Counted from the stretch's first letter, positions 1 to 6,956 are shown. The stretch: DNA of 9,779 nucleotides from Rhizobiaceae bacterium (GCA_020696915.1 JAJFMR010000094.1:1-9779); one strand, 5' to 3'. Numbers and translations are program-made. The notes: generated by a model from the sequence alone, not told the origin.

Positions 1-265
1 CGCGCTGGAGGTCAAGGGCGATTCGATGATCGAGGCCGGCATTTTCGACGGCGACACTGTAATCATCAGGAATGCCAGCACCGCCAGCCCCGGGGAAATT
101 ATTGTTGCGCTGGTTGACGACGAGGAAGCAACCCTGAAGCGATTCCGCCGGCGGGGCGCGTCGATTGCGCTCGAAGCCGCGAACCCGGCCTACGAGACGA
201 AGATCTATGGCCCGGATCGCATCAAAGTGCAGGGCAGGCTCGTGGGGCTTATTCGCCGCTACTAG
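1..265 (+). CDS. lexA: LexA repressor, C-terminal S24 autoprotease domain (5' end outside window)
   Basis: This is the C-terminal part of the SOS-response repressor LexA. In the known family, RecA-stimulated self-cleavage by a Ser/Lys dyad inactivates the repressor after DNA damage. The frame is open from base 2 and ends at the TAG at 263-265. The fragment begins ALEVKGDSMIEAG, where the serine of GDSM (codon 23-25) is the nucleophile. The general-base lysine is in EATLKRF (codon 137-139). The two are 38 residues apart, close to the 37 of E. coli LexA (S119/K156). The tail VQGRLVGLIRRY matches the usual C-terminus. The DNA-binding winged helix and the Ala-Gly cleavage site lie upstream and cannot be seen. 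The ATG at 26 is internal, not a start. It is convergent with comEC. A UmuD-like or phage S24 repressor is the alternative, but the neighbours favour lexA. Confidence 0.93.
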   Translation, partial: ALEVKGDSMIEAGIFDGDTVIIRNASTASPGEIIVALVDDEEATLKRFRRRGASIALEAANPAYETKIYGPDRIKVQGRLVGLIRRY

Positions 266-2688
266 AATAGATTCGTCCGCATCAAAACTGCGGTCCGCAC
301 CAGAACGGGCTCCGTTCTAGGGAGCGCGCCGGTATTCCGGCAGGCCGCGCGCGTCCCGCGAGAAGCGGCGGTGCTCATGCCAGGGTCTATAAGGCTCGCT
401 GACTGCATATTCGATCCGGATTGCCGGTCTTCGGTCTTCGAAGCCGCTCCTCGGGGAAGTTGCGGGCGTTGACCGATCCCCCTCGATATCCTCGACGAAG
501 CTGACGGCTGCGCTGCCGCGTCGAGCAAGGTCGCGGCTCGTGATGACATGGACACGGCTGCCTGGGCAAACATAAGCGGCCGCGCACCCGAAGAATGCCT
601 CCCGATGCATATCCGGTCGGAACAGACGAAGCCGGCATCGCCCGCTCCGTTGCCCAAGCCGACCGTGGCAGGCGCGGCGGGGCTTTCCCCTTCCGGGTGG
701 CGATCGGGTGTCAGCACCGTAGCGGCAGCGAGCGTCCGCTGCCAGTTGTCGGTCGTGAATTCGTTGGCGCGAGCACGGTTGACGGCCATGCGGCCGTCGC
801 CGACGGCGAGGCCAAGGAGACGCGCGTCTTCGGCAATGAGGAGGTCCGGCGGCAGCGGACGTGCGGCCAGGACAGCCAGGCCAACGAGGACGACCGGCAA
901 CGACGCGATCCGCAGCCTGGTCGTGGTGACCGTCGCAATGAGGATGGCCAGCGTCACGATGACCACTGCGGCAGGCGGGACGGGTCCGATCATGTCGAGC
1001 GGTGCGCGTTCCGCGAACCAGCGCGCAATCGCAATGGTTGCCGACAAGAGCAGGCCCATCCCGTCGAAGACCGGTCCATCCAGCCCCAGCGGCATGGACA
1101 CCGTTCCGAGCACTGCCAGGAGCATGACGACGGAGATGATCGGCATGGTGGCGAGATTTGTGAGCAGTCCGAGCGAAGGCAACTGCTGGAAATGCCAGGC
1201 CGAGTAGATGGCTGTTGCGCCGCCGGCCACGAGCGAGGTGACGGCAATTCCGACGATCCCCGCAAGCATCTTCCCGGCAAGCCAGAGCGATGTGCTGCTG
1301 CCGGTCTTTCGGCTTGCCGGGCGGTGCGCACGATAGTCGGACCATAGGGCGTAGGCGCCGACCAGTGCGGCTGTCGCCGCAAACGACATCTGGAAGCTCG
1401 GCCCTATGACTTCATGCGGGGAGACGACGATGACGACGATCGCCGATATTGCGAGGTTACGGAGTGTCAGCGCTGCACGGTCGAACAGGACGGCGGTCAG
1501 CATGACCGCCAGCATGAGGAAGCTGCGCTGCGCCGCAACTTCGCCGCCCGAGATGAAGAGATACGAGGCGAGCCCGGCGATGGCCAGGGCAGCAGCGTAT
1601 TTCTTCACCGGGTGCCTCGACGAGAAATCCGGAAACAGCGCGAAGCCGAAACGCAGGAGACCCATGATGGTGCCGGCTACCAGCGCCATGTGCAGCCCGG
1701 AGATCGAGATGATGTGATAGATTCCCGCTCGTCGCAAAGCCTCGTTGACGTCATCGGGGATGCCGGCGCGCACTCCGACGACCAGCGCCGCAGCTATCTC
1801 GCCTTCGGGGCCGCCGATGCGGCTGCGGATCCGGTCGGCAACGGCATACCGAACACGTTGCACCGAGGCTCGAAAACCAGCCGTGGCAGGGGCGGTCTCC
1901 GGGAGGACCTCCGGCCCGCGAAGAAAGAAGCCGCTTGCCCCTATGCCGTCGAAGTAGCTCTCGAAGGCGAAATCGTAACTGCCGGGCCGCACCGGGCCTG
2001 ACGGCGGCAGCAGGCGCACCAGTCCGCGAACGATCGAGCCGGCGGCAATCCCTTCCGGCACCTTGCGGGCGGAAACGCGGATTCTGTCCGGCGCATAACG
2101 CAGGACCGGCCGTGCGGTGGAGACCACGTCCATCGTCAGCCTGATGCGGCCGCTGGCCTGATGCTCGATTGCCGCGATCCGTCCCGTGACGACCGTTGCA
2201 ATCTCGGCACCGAGCATCTTTGTCCCGGCCCGCATCGTCTCGGCCTTTGCCAGGAACGCTCCAAGCATGCAGAGCATCGCTGCGCCGAGCACCAGATGGG
2301 CGGCGGGCCACGATCGCGTTGCCAGAAAGAACGCGGACACGAGGATCGTCGGGACAAGCAACGCAGGAAGTCCCGGCTCCTCGCCCAGCGAATAGTAGAT
2401 GATGGCGCCGACCGCCATGAGTGCGGGCGCCACGATGAACGCGACGCCGCGATCCAGCTCGGTCGACCAGGCGCGACGCAGAGCGCGCGCCAGTGTGATG
2501 GGCGCCTGCCGCGCGGTGCCCGCCGGCCAAAGCCACCTCGGACGAGGAGGCGCCGGCGGAGATCCGGCCGGCACCGATCGTTGAGCGGGGGCGACGTGAA
2601 AATTGACTGGCCGCAGCGCGAACATGCCGCGTTCACTGGCCGTCGCAGGCGAAGGATGATCCTTCGGACCGTCTTTGATGCTCCCCAC
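262..2688 (-). CDS. comEC: ComEC/Rec2-family DNA-uptake channel protein, C-terminus frameshifted
   Basis: ComEC forms the inner-membrane channel that carries single-stranded DNA into the cytoplasm during natural transformation. As read, the frame gives 808 residues. Membrane segments lie at about 82-148, followed by a soluble DUF4131-like region (about 150-265, with FESYFDGIGASGF) and the Competence domain from about 295, carrying the signature SISGLHM (328-334) and many hydrophobic helices up to about residue 620. A soluble tail with AVGDGRMAVNRAR and GFVCSDRICIGRH follows. After about residue 702 (base 583) this frame stops resembling the family, and the expected C-terminus appears in a different minus-strand frame ending at 317. 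The start is a GTG at 2688 preceded by AAGGGG (2694-2699) five bases upstream; an ATG at 2625 is possible. No HxHxDH metallo-beta-lactamase motif is visible. It is divergent from gltX and convergent with lexA. Confidence 0.88.
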   Translation of the reverse strand: MGSIKDGPKDHPSPATASERGMFALRPVNFHVAPAQRSVPAGSPPAPPRPRWLWPAGTARQAPITLARALRRAWSTELDRGVAFIVAPALMAVGAIIYYSLGEEPGLPALLVPTILVSAFFLATRSWPAAHLVLGAAMLCMLGAFLAKAETMRAGTKMLGAEIATVVTGRIAAIEHQASGRIRLTMDVVSTARPVLRYAPDRIRVSARKVPEGIAAGSIVRGLVRLLPPSGPVRPGSYDFAFESYFDGIGASGFFLRGPEVLPETAPATAGFRASVQRVRYAVADRIRSRIGGPEGEIAAALVVGVRAGIPDDVNEALRRAGIYHIISISGLHMALVAGTIMGLLRFGFALFPDFSSRHPVKKYAAALAIAGLASYLFISGGEVAAQRSFLMLAVMLTAVLFDRAALTLRNLAISAIVVIVVSPHEVIGPSFQMSFAATAALVGAYALWSDYRAHRPASRKTGSSTSLWLAGKMLAGIVGIAVTSLVAGGATAIYSAWHFQQLPSLGLLTNLATMPIISVVMLLAVLGTVSMPLGLDGPVFDGMGLLLSATIAIARWFAERAPLDMIGPVPPAAVVIVTLAILIATVTTTRLRIASLPVVLVGLAVLAARPLPPDLLIAEDARLLGLAVGDGRMAVNRARANEFTTDNWQRTLAAATVLTPDRHPEGESPAAPATVGLGNGAGDAGFVCSDRICIGRHSSGARPLMFAQAAVSMSSRAATLLDAAAQPSASSRISRGIGQRPQLPRGAASKTEDRQSGSNMQSASLIDPGMSTAASRGTRAACRNTGALPRTEPVLVRTAVLMRTNLF
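302..318. terminator. Perfect hairpin between the convergent lexA and comEC ends
   Basis: AGAACGG (302-308) and CCGTTCT (312-318) form a perfect 7-bp stem with the 3-nt loop GCT. A weaker repeat, CCGCA/TGCGG, lies at about 277-293. The stem sits in the gap between the lexA stop (265) and the restored comEC stop (319-317), where a two-way terminator is expected. No T-run follows on either strand, so an intrinsic terminator is not proven. Confidence 0.35.
317..583 (-). pseudogene. comEC: Displaced C-terminal segment of comEC (out of frame with the main ORF)
   Basis: Read in the minus-strand frame whose codons begin at coordinates equal to 1 modulo 3 (the main comEC frame is 0 modulo 3), this stretch encodes about 88 residues. 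They include HVITSRDLARRGSAAVSF and, near the end, SEPYRPWHEHRRFSRDARGL, and the frame stops at the TAG at 319-317. From memory, the RDLARRG and YRPWH...FSR.ARGL motifs are typical of the C-terminus of alphaproteobacterial ComEC. The main frame gives only low-complexity Ala/Ser/Arg sequence over the same bases. This segment therefore looks like the original end of comEC, cut off by a net -1 (or +2) change between about 570 and 600. No start codon or ribosome binding site suggests separate translation. Confidence 0.8.
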
Positions 2689-2794
2689 GACCGCCCCTTG
2701 CGCCCGAGACGCCCTATGCTACATGAACGCCGACCCTGCGTCATCGGCGGGAAACTGCCGCGCCCGGCCCCGCGTCCCTTCTCCCGAGTGTTTC
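2689..2794. promoter_or_regulatory. Divergent comEC/gltX intergenic region
   Basis: This 106-nt gap lies between the comEC start (2688, minus) and the gltX start (2795, plus), so it should hold promoters for both genes. TATGCT (2715-2720) could be a -10 element for gltX, but no convincing -35 lies 16-18 bases upstream. A Shine-Dalgarno match AAGGGG (2694-2699, minus strand) serves comEC. No good Shine-Dalgarno was found before gltX. No LexA-type GTTC-N7-GTTC operator was seen. The promoter role is inferred from gene orientation only. Confidence 0.4.
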
Positions 2795-4219
2795 ATGCCC
2801 GAACCAGTCGTCACGCGCTTTGCTCCCTCCCCAACCGGCTACCTTCACATCGGCGGAGCACGGACAGCCCTTTTCAACTGGCTCTACTCGCGCCACACCG
2901 GCGGCTCGATGCTGCTTCGCATTGAGGACACGGACCGCGAGCGTTCGACCGAGGCCGCCACCGCGGCGATTCTCGACGGCTTGATCTGGCTTGGTCTGCA
3001 CTGGGAGGGCGACCCCGTTTCGCAATTCGCCCGTGCCGCCCGTCACCGGGAAGTCGCCGAAGCGCTGGTGGTGAAAGGCCATGCCTATTATTGCTATGCC
3101 TCGCCCGACGAACTAGGGGAGATGCGCGAGAAAGCCCGCGCGGAAGGACGCCCCCCGCGCTACGACGGACGCTGGCGGGACCGGGATCCGGCCGAGGCTC
3201 CCGTCGGCGTGAGGCCGACGATCCGCATCAAGGCGCCGACCGGGGGCCAGACCGTCGTGCGCGACCGCGTGCAGGGTGACGTGCGCTTTCCCAACAAGGA
3301 TCTCGACGACTTCATCATTCTGCGCTCCGACGGTATTCCGACTTACATGCACGCCGTCGTCGTCGACGACCACGACATGGGCATCACCCACGTCATTCGG
3401 GGCGACGATCACCTGACCAATGCGGCACGCCAGCAGGTCATCTACGACGCAATGGACTGGGACATCCCCGTCTTCGCGCACATTCCGCTCATTCATGGCG
3501 CCGACGGCGCGAAGCTCTCCAAGCGGCACGGCGCGCTCGGCGTGGAGGCCTATCGCGCCATGGGTTATCTGCCCTCGGCGCTGCGAAACTATCTCGCCAG
3601 GCTGGGGTGGAGCCACGGCGACGACGAGATCATGAGCCTCGACGACATGATCCGCTGGTTTGACATCGGTGACGTCAACAGGGGAGCAGCCCGGTTCGAT
3701 TTCCAGAAGCTGGAGGCCCTGAACGGCGTCCATATTCGGCGCATGGATGATGCCGAACTTCTCGACCTCCTGTTGAAGACGCTGCCCTACCTCCCAAACG
3801 GCGTTGCGATTTCAGGCGCATTGGACGAGCATCGCAGGGCGCAGCTTCTCGCCGCCATGCCCGGCCTCAAGGAGCGGGCAAAGACACTGGTCGAACTTGC
3901 CGATGGCGCCGCCTTCCTGTTCGCCGCGCGTCCGCTCGTGCTCGACGACAAGGCCGCGACGCTGCTGGCGGGGCCTGCGGCCGGCGTACTACGCGGCGTG
4001 AGCGAGGCGCTGCAAGGCGTCGAAGGCGAGTGGACTGCCGCCTCGGCCGAGGCGGCCGTGCGCCTGTATGCCGAGCGGCAGGGAATGAAACTCGGCTCCG
4101 TTGCGCAACCGCTACGTGCCGCGCTTACCGGACGAAGCACATCTCCAGGGGTCTTCGACGTGCTCGCCGTGCTGGGCCGCACAGAAAGTCTGGCGAGGAT
4201 TGCGGATCAAATCGATTAG
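2795..4219 (+). CDS. gltX: Glutamyl-tRNA synthetase (glutamate-tRNA ligase)
   Basis: This class I aminoacyl-tRNA synthetase joins glutamate to tRNA-Glu in the cytoplasm using ATP. The 474-residue product has the usual family length. The Rossmann-fold catalytic domain opens with VVTRFAPSPTGYLHIGGART, holding the HIGH-type motif HIGG (residues 18-21). LRIEDTDRERS (about 41-51) and HVIRGDDHLTN (about 199-209) are further family signatures. The KMSKS-type loop is KLSKR (240-244). The helical anticodon-binding part fills the C-terminal third. The start at 2795 is chosen because the family begins a few residues before the VVTRFAPSPTG block; upstream in-frame ATGs (2675, 2723) would add an unconserved leader overlapping the gap. 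Many alphaproteobacteria carry two GluRS paralogues and make Gln-tRNA through GatCAB, so this enzyme may be non-discriminating; that cannot be told from the sequence here. A terminator overlaps its stop codon. Confidence 0.97.
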   Translation: MPEPVVTRFAPSPTGYLHIGGARTALFNWLYSRHTGGSMLLRIEDTDRERSTEAATAAILDGLIWLGLHWEGDPVSQFARAARHREVAEALVVKGHAYYCYASPDELGEMREKARAEGRPPRYDGRWRDRDPAEAPVGVRPTIRIKAPTGGQTVVRDRVQGDVRFPNKDLDDFIILRSDGIPTYMHAVVVDDHDMGITHVIRGDDHLTNAARQQVIYDAMDWDIPVFAHIPLIHGADGAKLSKRHGALGVEAYRAMGYLPSALRNYLARLGWSHGDDEIMSLDDMIRWFDIGDVNRGAARFDFQKLEALNGVHIRRMDDAELLDLLLKTLPYLPNGVAISGALDEHRRAQLLAAMPGLKERAKTLVELADGAAFLFAARPLVLDDKAATLLAGPAAGVLRGVSEALQGVEGEWTAASAEAAVRLYAERQGMKLGSVAQPLRAALTGRSTSPGVFDVLAVLGRTESLARIADQID

Positions 4220-4241
4220 GACAATAGTGCTGTCCTTTTTT
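4218..4241 (+). terminator. Intrinsic terminator of gltX, overlapping its stop codon
   Basis: AGGACA (4218-4223) pairs perfectly with TGTCCT (4231-4236) around a 7-nt loop, and a run of six T (4236-4241) follows directly. The left arm begins inside the gltX TAG stop (4217-4219). The stem is short (6 bp), but its shape and T-run are those of a Rho-independent terminator. It suggests that gltA is transcribed mainly from its own promoter. Confidence 0.7.
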
Positions 4242-4362
4242 CGCATTGAAACCGGCCTGTTGCGGTGCAACATTGCTGGCGCGCAATCGGCTCTGGGCGG
4301 GCGGGTATCGGCACGCAGGAGAATCGCGTGAACGGCGAGGGATCTGGAACTGGAGGTGGGAG
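4242..4362 (+). promoter_or_regulatory. gltA upstream region: possible promoter and dyad
   Basis: This is the non-coding gap between the gltX terminator and the gltA starts. TTGAAA (4246-4251) with AACATT (4269-4274) 17 bases on resembles a weak sigma-70-type promoter; the -35 is fair and the -10 poor. A perfect dyad, TGTTGC-GGT-GCAACA (4258-4272), lies in the spacer and overlaps the -10, where an operator could sit. A second, smaller repeat, TTGC/GCAA, is at 4273-4286. No known riboswitch was recognised. The promoter is an inference. Confidence 0.3.
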
Positions 4363-4383
4363 ATGCTGAAGGAGCTTAAAATG
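4352..4383 (+). promoter_or_regulatory. Tandem ribosome binding sites and start codons of gltA
   Basis: Two in-frame start sites lie 18 bases apart. GGAGG (4352-4356) precedes an ATG at 4363 by 6 bases. AAGGAG (4369-4374) precedes an ATG at 4381 by 6 bases. The second ATG matches the start I recall for family members; the first would add six residues (MLKELK). Both sites look good, so which one dominates cannot be decided from the sequence. Confidence 0.65.
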
Positions 4384-5670
4384 ACGGATTCAACCGCGAG
4401 ACTCGAGCTGGACGGCACGACCCACGAGTTCGAGGTGCGAAGCGGATCGGTCGGTCCGGACGTCATCGACATCGGCTCGCTCTACAGCACAACCGGCTGC
4501 TTCACCTACGACCCCGGCTTCACCTCGACCGCCAGTTGCGAGTCGGCGATCACCTTCATCGACGGCGACGCCGGAGTGCTGCTCCACCGTGGCTACCCTA
4601 TCGAGCAGCTGGCCGAACATGGGGACTTTCTCGAGGTTTGTTACCTGCTGCTCTACGGCGATCTGCCCACCAAGGCGCAGAAGGACGACTTCGACTATCG
4701 CGTGACCCGCCACACCATGGTGCATGAGCAGATGTCGCGCTTCTACACCGGCTTCCGGCGCGATGCCCATCCAATGGCGGTGATGTGCGGGGTGGTCGGC
4801 GCGATGTCGGCCTTCTATCACGATTCGACCGACATTTCGGATCCCTACCAGCGCATGGTCGCTTCGATGCGGCTGATCGCAAAGATGCCGACGATCGCTG
4901 CAATGGCCTTCAAGTATCATATCGGGCAACCTTTCGTTTACCCGAAGAACGACCTGAACTACGCCGCCAACTTCCTGCACATGTGCTTCGCCGTGCCCTG
5001 CGAGGAGTACAAGGTCAATCCGGTGCTGGCCCGGGCCATGGAGCGCATCTTCATCCTGCACGCCGACCATGAACAGAACGCCTCGACGTCGACCGTCAGG
5101 CTGGCAGGTTCGTCGGGCGCAAATCCGTTCGCCTGCATTGCGGCTGGAATAGCTTGCCTGTGGGGTCCTGCGCACGGCGGCGCCAACGAAGCTGCCCTCA
5201 ACATGCTCGGCGAAATCGGTCACGTCGAGCGCATCCCGGAATTCATTGCTCGAGCCAAGGACCACGACGATCCGTTTCGGCTGATGGGCTTTGGTCACCG
5301 TGTTTACAAGAATTACGATCCGCGCGCCAAGATAATGCAGAAGACCACACATGAAGTCTTGGGTGAGATGGGCATCAAGGACGATCCTTTGCTGGACGTG
5401 GCGATGGAACTGGAACGAATAGCTCTGACAGACGATTACTTTATAGAGAAGAAACTCTACCCGAACATCGACTTCTATTCCGGCATCACCCTGAAGGCCC
5501 TGGGCTTCCCCACCACCATGTTCACCGTCCTGTTCGCGGTCGCGCGCACAGTGGGATGGATTGCGCAGTGGAAGGAGATGATCGAAGATCCGCAGCAGAA
5601 GATCGGGCGGCCCCGGCAACTCTATACCGGCGCCCCGGAGCGCGATTACGTGCCGATCGCCAAGCGCTGA
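4381..5670 (+). CDS. gltA: Type II citrate synthase
   Basis: Citrate synthase condenses oxaloacetate and acetyl-CoA to citrate, the entry step of the TCA cycle, in the cytoplasm. The product has 429 residues, the normal length for the hexameric, Gram-negative type II enzyme. Catalytic residues are visible: His265 in GPAHGGANE, His306 in GFGHRVYKNYDPRA and Asp364 in PNIDFYSG, matching E. coli H264, H305 and D362. The N-terminal block TYDPGFTSTASCESAITFID and the loop HADHEQNASTSTVR are characteristic. The tail RPRQLYTGAPERDYVP is complete. The start at 4381 has AAGGAG 6 bases upstream; an alternative in-frame ATG at 4363 also has a good Shine-Dalgarno. A terminator lies between gltX and this gene, so it is probably a single-gene transcript. 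It is convergent with lpxB. Confidence 0.97.
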   Translation: MTDSTARLELDGTTHEFEVRSGSVGPDVIDIGSLYSTTGCFTYDPGFTSTASCESAITFIDGDAGVLLHRGYPIEQLAEHGDFLEVCYLLLYGDLPTKAQKDDFDYRVTRHTMVHEQMSRFYTGFRRDAHPMAVMCGVVGAMSAFYHDSTDISDPYQRMVASMRLIAKMPTIAAMAFKYHIGQPFVYPKNDLNYAANFLHMCFAVPCEEYKVNPVLARAMERIFILHADHEQNASTSTVRLAGSSGANPFACIAAGIACLWGPAHGGANEAALNMLGEIGHVERIPEFIARAKDHDDPFRLMGFGHRVYKNYDPRAKIMQKTTHEVLGEMGIKDDPLLDVAMELERIALTDDYFIEKKLYPNIDFYSGITLKALGFPTTMFTVLFAVARTVGWIAQWKEMIEDPQQKIGRPRQLYTGAPERDYVPIAKR

Positions 5671-5771
5671 TTATCGCGCCGGCTCACGACTGGCCCGCGT
5701 CGCTTCGTGGGTGGCCAGCCACGGACATGGGAGATGGCGACCGGCGAGCTCGACCAGGACGGCCGGTGACG
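5671..5771. other. Convergent gltA/lpxB intergenic region with GC-rich repeats
   Basis: This 101-nt gap lies between two convergent stop codons and holds no gene. CTGG (5690-5693) can pair with CCAG (5715-5718) around an inner stem, CCCGCG/CGTGGG (5694-5699/5706-5711, one G-U pair). ACCGGC (5740-5745) can pair with GCCGGT (5762-5767). These may end transcription from both sides, but neither has a T-run, so they are not called as intrinsic terminators. Confidence 0.35.
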
Positions 5772-6956
5772 TCAGCTTCCCTTGGCTCGATCGGTTTTGA
5801 CGTGCCGCAGCACCACCTCCGCGGCGGTCTCTCCCGCAGGCCGAACCGTCGCCATGCGCCTGGCCACTTCCTCGAATCCATGTTTCTGCCAGCTGCGCAA
5901 CTGGCTGTCGCAGAACAGTTGTTCGATATGACGCGCGAGCATTCCCGGCCGAACGTAGCGGTCATAAAATTCGGGCGCGACCGGCCGGTCGGCGATAAGA
6001 TTGGGCAGCAGCGCCGACCACACCGTGATCGCATGCTGGACGAGCCGGGCCAGCGCGTCCAGCTTGTAGCAGGAGACCAGCGGGACGCCGCACAGGGCGA
6101 GTTCGAGCGACACGGTGCCCGAAGCGATGAGGGCGGCGTCCGCTTCGCCGAAGGCCTGCCACTTGCGCTGCTGGTCCAGCACGATCTCGGGCCTGTTCGT
6201 CCAGCCGGACACCGCGTGGGCAATTACGCCTTCGACATGCGGAACGGTCGGAATGACTAGCCTCAGCCGGTGTCCTCGTGCTTCCAGCAAGGAGACCGTC
6301 TCACCGAACGGCTCGATGAGTCTCGTCACCTCACCCTTGCGCGAGCCGGGCAGCAGAAGAAGGGTCTTGAGGCGATCGGCCGACAGGTCGCGTGCACGCG
6401 ACTGACGGTCGGCGGCCGAGAGCACGCCCGGATCGCTGGTCAGCCGGTGACCGACAAAGGTCGCAGGCGGACCGCCCAGCCGCTGCAGTTCGGCCGGCTC
6501 GAAGGGCAGTAGGCACAATATGTGGTCGACATGGGGCCGCATGGCGGCCGCCCTGCCTGGCCGCCATGCCCAGACGCTCGGGCAGACATAGTGGATGATG
6601 GGAATGGAGGGATTGTCGGCGCGCACCTTTTTGGCAACGCGCAGAGTGAAATCCGGGCTGTCGATGGTCACCAGGCAATCTGGAGATTCGGCGACGATGG
6701 CCCGGCCTGTCTCGCCGATCCGCTTCATGAGCCGCGGCAAATCGGCCACCACGGCGGCCAGACCCATGACCGCTATCTCGCTTGCATCGAAAAGCGGAAC
6801 GAGGCCCTGCCTCACGAGATGCCGGCCGCCGAGGCCCACCAGCCGCACCTCCCGGCCGGTGGCCGCCTGCAGCGCCGCCACGATGTCGGCTCCGAGCAGA
6901 TCGCCGGATTCCTCGCCCGCCACGATTGCGATCTTCAACGGATCGCGATTCGTCAT
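5772..6956 (-). CDS. lpxB: Lipid-A-disaccharide synthase
   Basis: LpxB is a peripheral membrane glycosyltransferase (GT19). It joins 2,3-diacylglucosamine-1-phosphate (lipid X) and UDP-2,3-diacylglucosamine into the tetraacyl disaccharide of lipid A. The 394-residue product has family length. It starts with KIAIVAGEESGDLLGA (family GE.SGD.LGA), followed by VTIDSPDFTLRVAKK (about 94-108) and HYVCPSVWAWRPGR (about 120-133). The C-terminal half holds FVGHRLTSD, LLLLPGSRKGEV and the nucleotide-binding IASGTVSLELAL. The start at 6956 is supported by an ATGA overlap with the lpxI stop (6953-6955) and a GGAAAAA element (6962-6968) five bases upstream. The same frame stays open further upstream, but that part runs antisense-like through lpxI and is unconserved. 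It is the last gene of the visible lpx operon and uses the product of LpxI, encoded just upstream. Confidence 0.97.
   Translation of the reverse strand: MTNRDPLKIAIVAGEESGDLLGADIVAALQAATGREVRLVGLGGRHLVRQGLVPLFDASEIAVMGLAAVVADLPRLMKRIGETGRAIVAESPDCLVTIDSPDFTLRVAKKVRADNPSIPIIHYVCPSVWAWRPGRAAAMRPHVDHILCLLPFEPAELQRLGGPPATFVGHRLTSDPGVLSAADRQSRARDLSADRLKTLLLLPGSRKGEVTRLIEPFGETVSLLEARGHRLRLVIPTVPHVEGVIAHAVSGWTNRPEIVLDQQRKWQAFGEADAALIASGTVSLELALCGVPLVSCYKLDALARLVQHAITVWSALLPNLIADRPVAPEFYDRYVRPGMLARHIEQLFCDSQLRSWQKHGFEEVARRMATVRPAGETAAEVVLRHVKTDRAKGS

Noticed and set aside
565..600. Programmed ribosomal frameshifting to join the two comEC frames
   Set aside because: No slippery heptamer or A/T run with a following stem is seen near the junction, and the segment also seems shortened; a mutation or assembly error is simpler.
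1406..2001. Plus-strand open frames opposite comEC (for example 595-1347, 1414-2001, 2161-2925)
   Set aside because: They are antisense to the ComEC membrane core, mutually overlapping, rich in Arg/Asp/Gly and without recognisable domains.
2689..2794. A LexA/SOS operator in the comEC-gltX gap
   Set aside because: No GTTC-N7-GTTC direct repeat, the alphaproteobacterial LexA site, was found there.
4246..4380. A TTG start for gltA at 4246, adding 45 residues
   Set aside because: The added sequence is unlike the family, has no ribosome binding site, and two better starts lie at 4363 and 4381.
4390..5619. A 409-codon open frame antisense to gltA
   Set aside because: It lies fully inside a clear citrate synthase gene, has no family-like sequence and is the kind of open antisense frame that high-GC codon bias produces.
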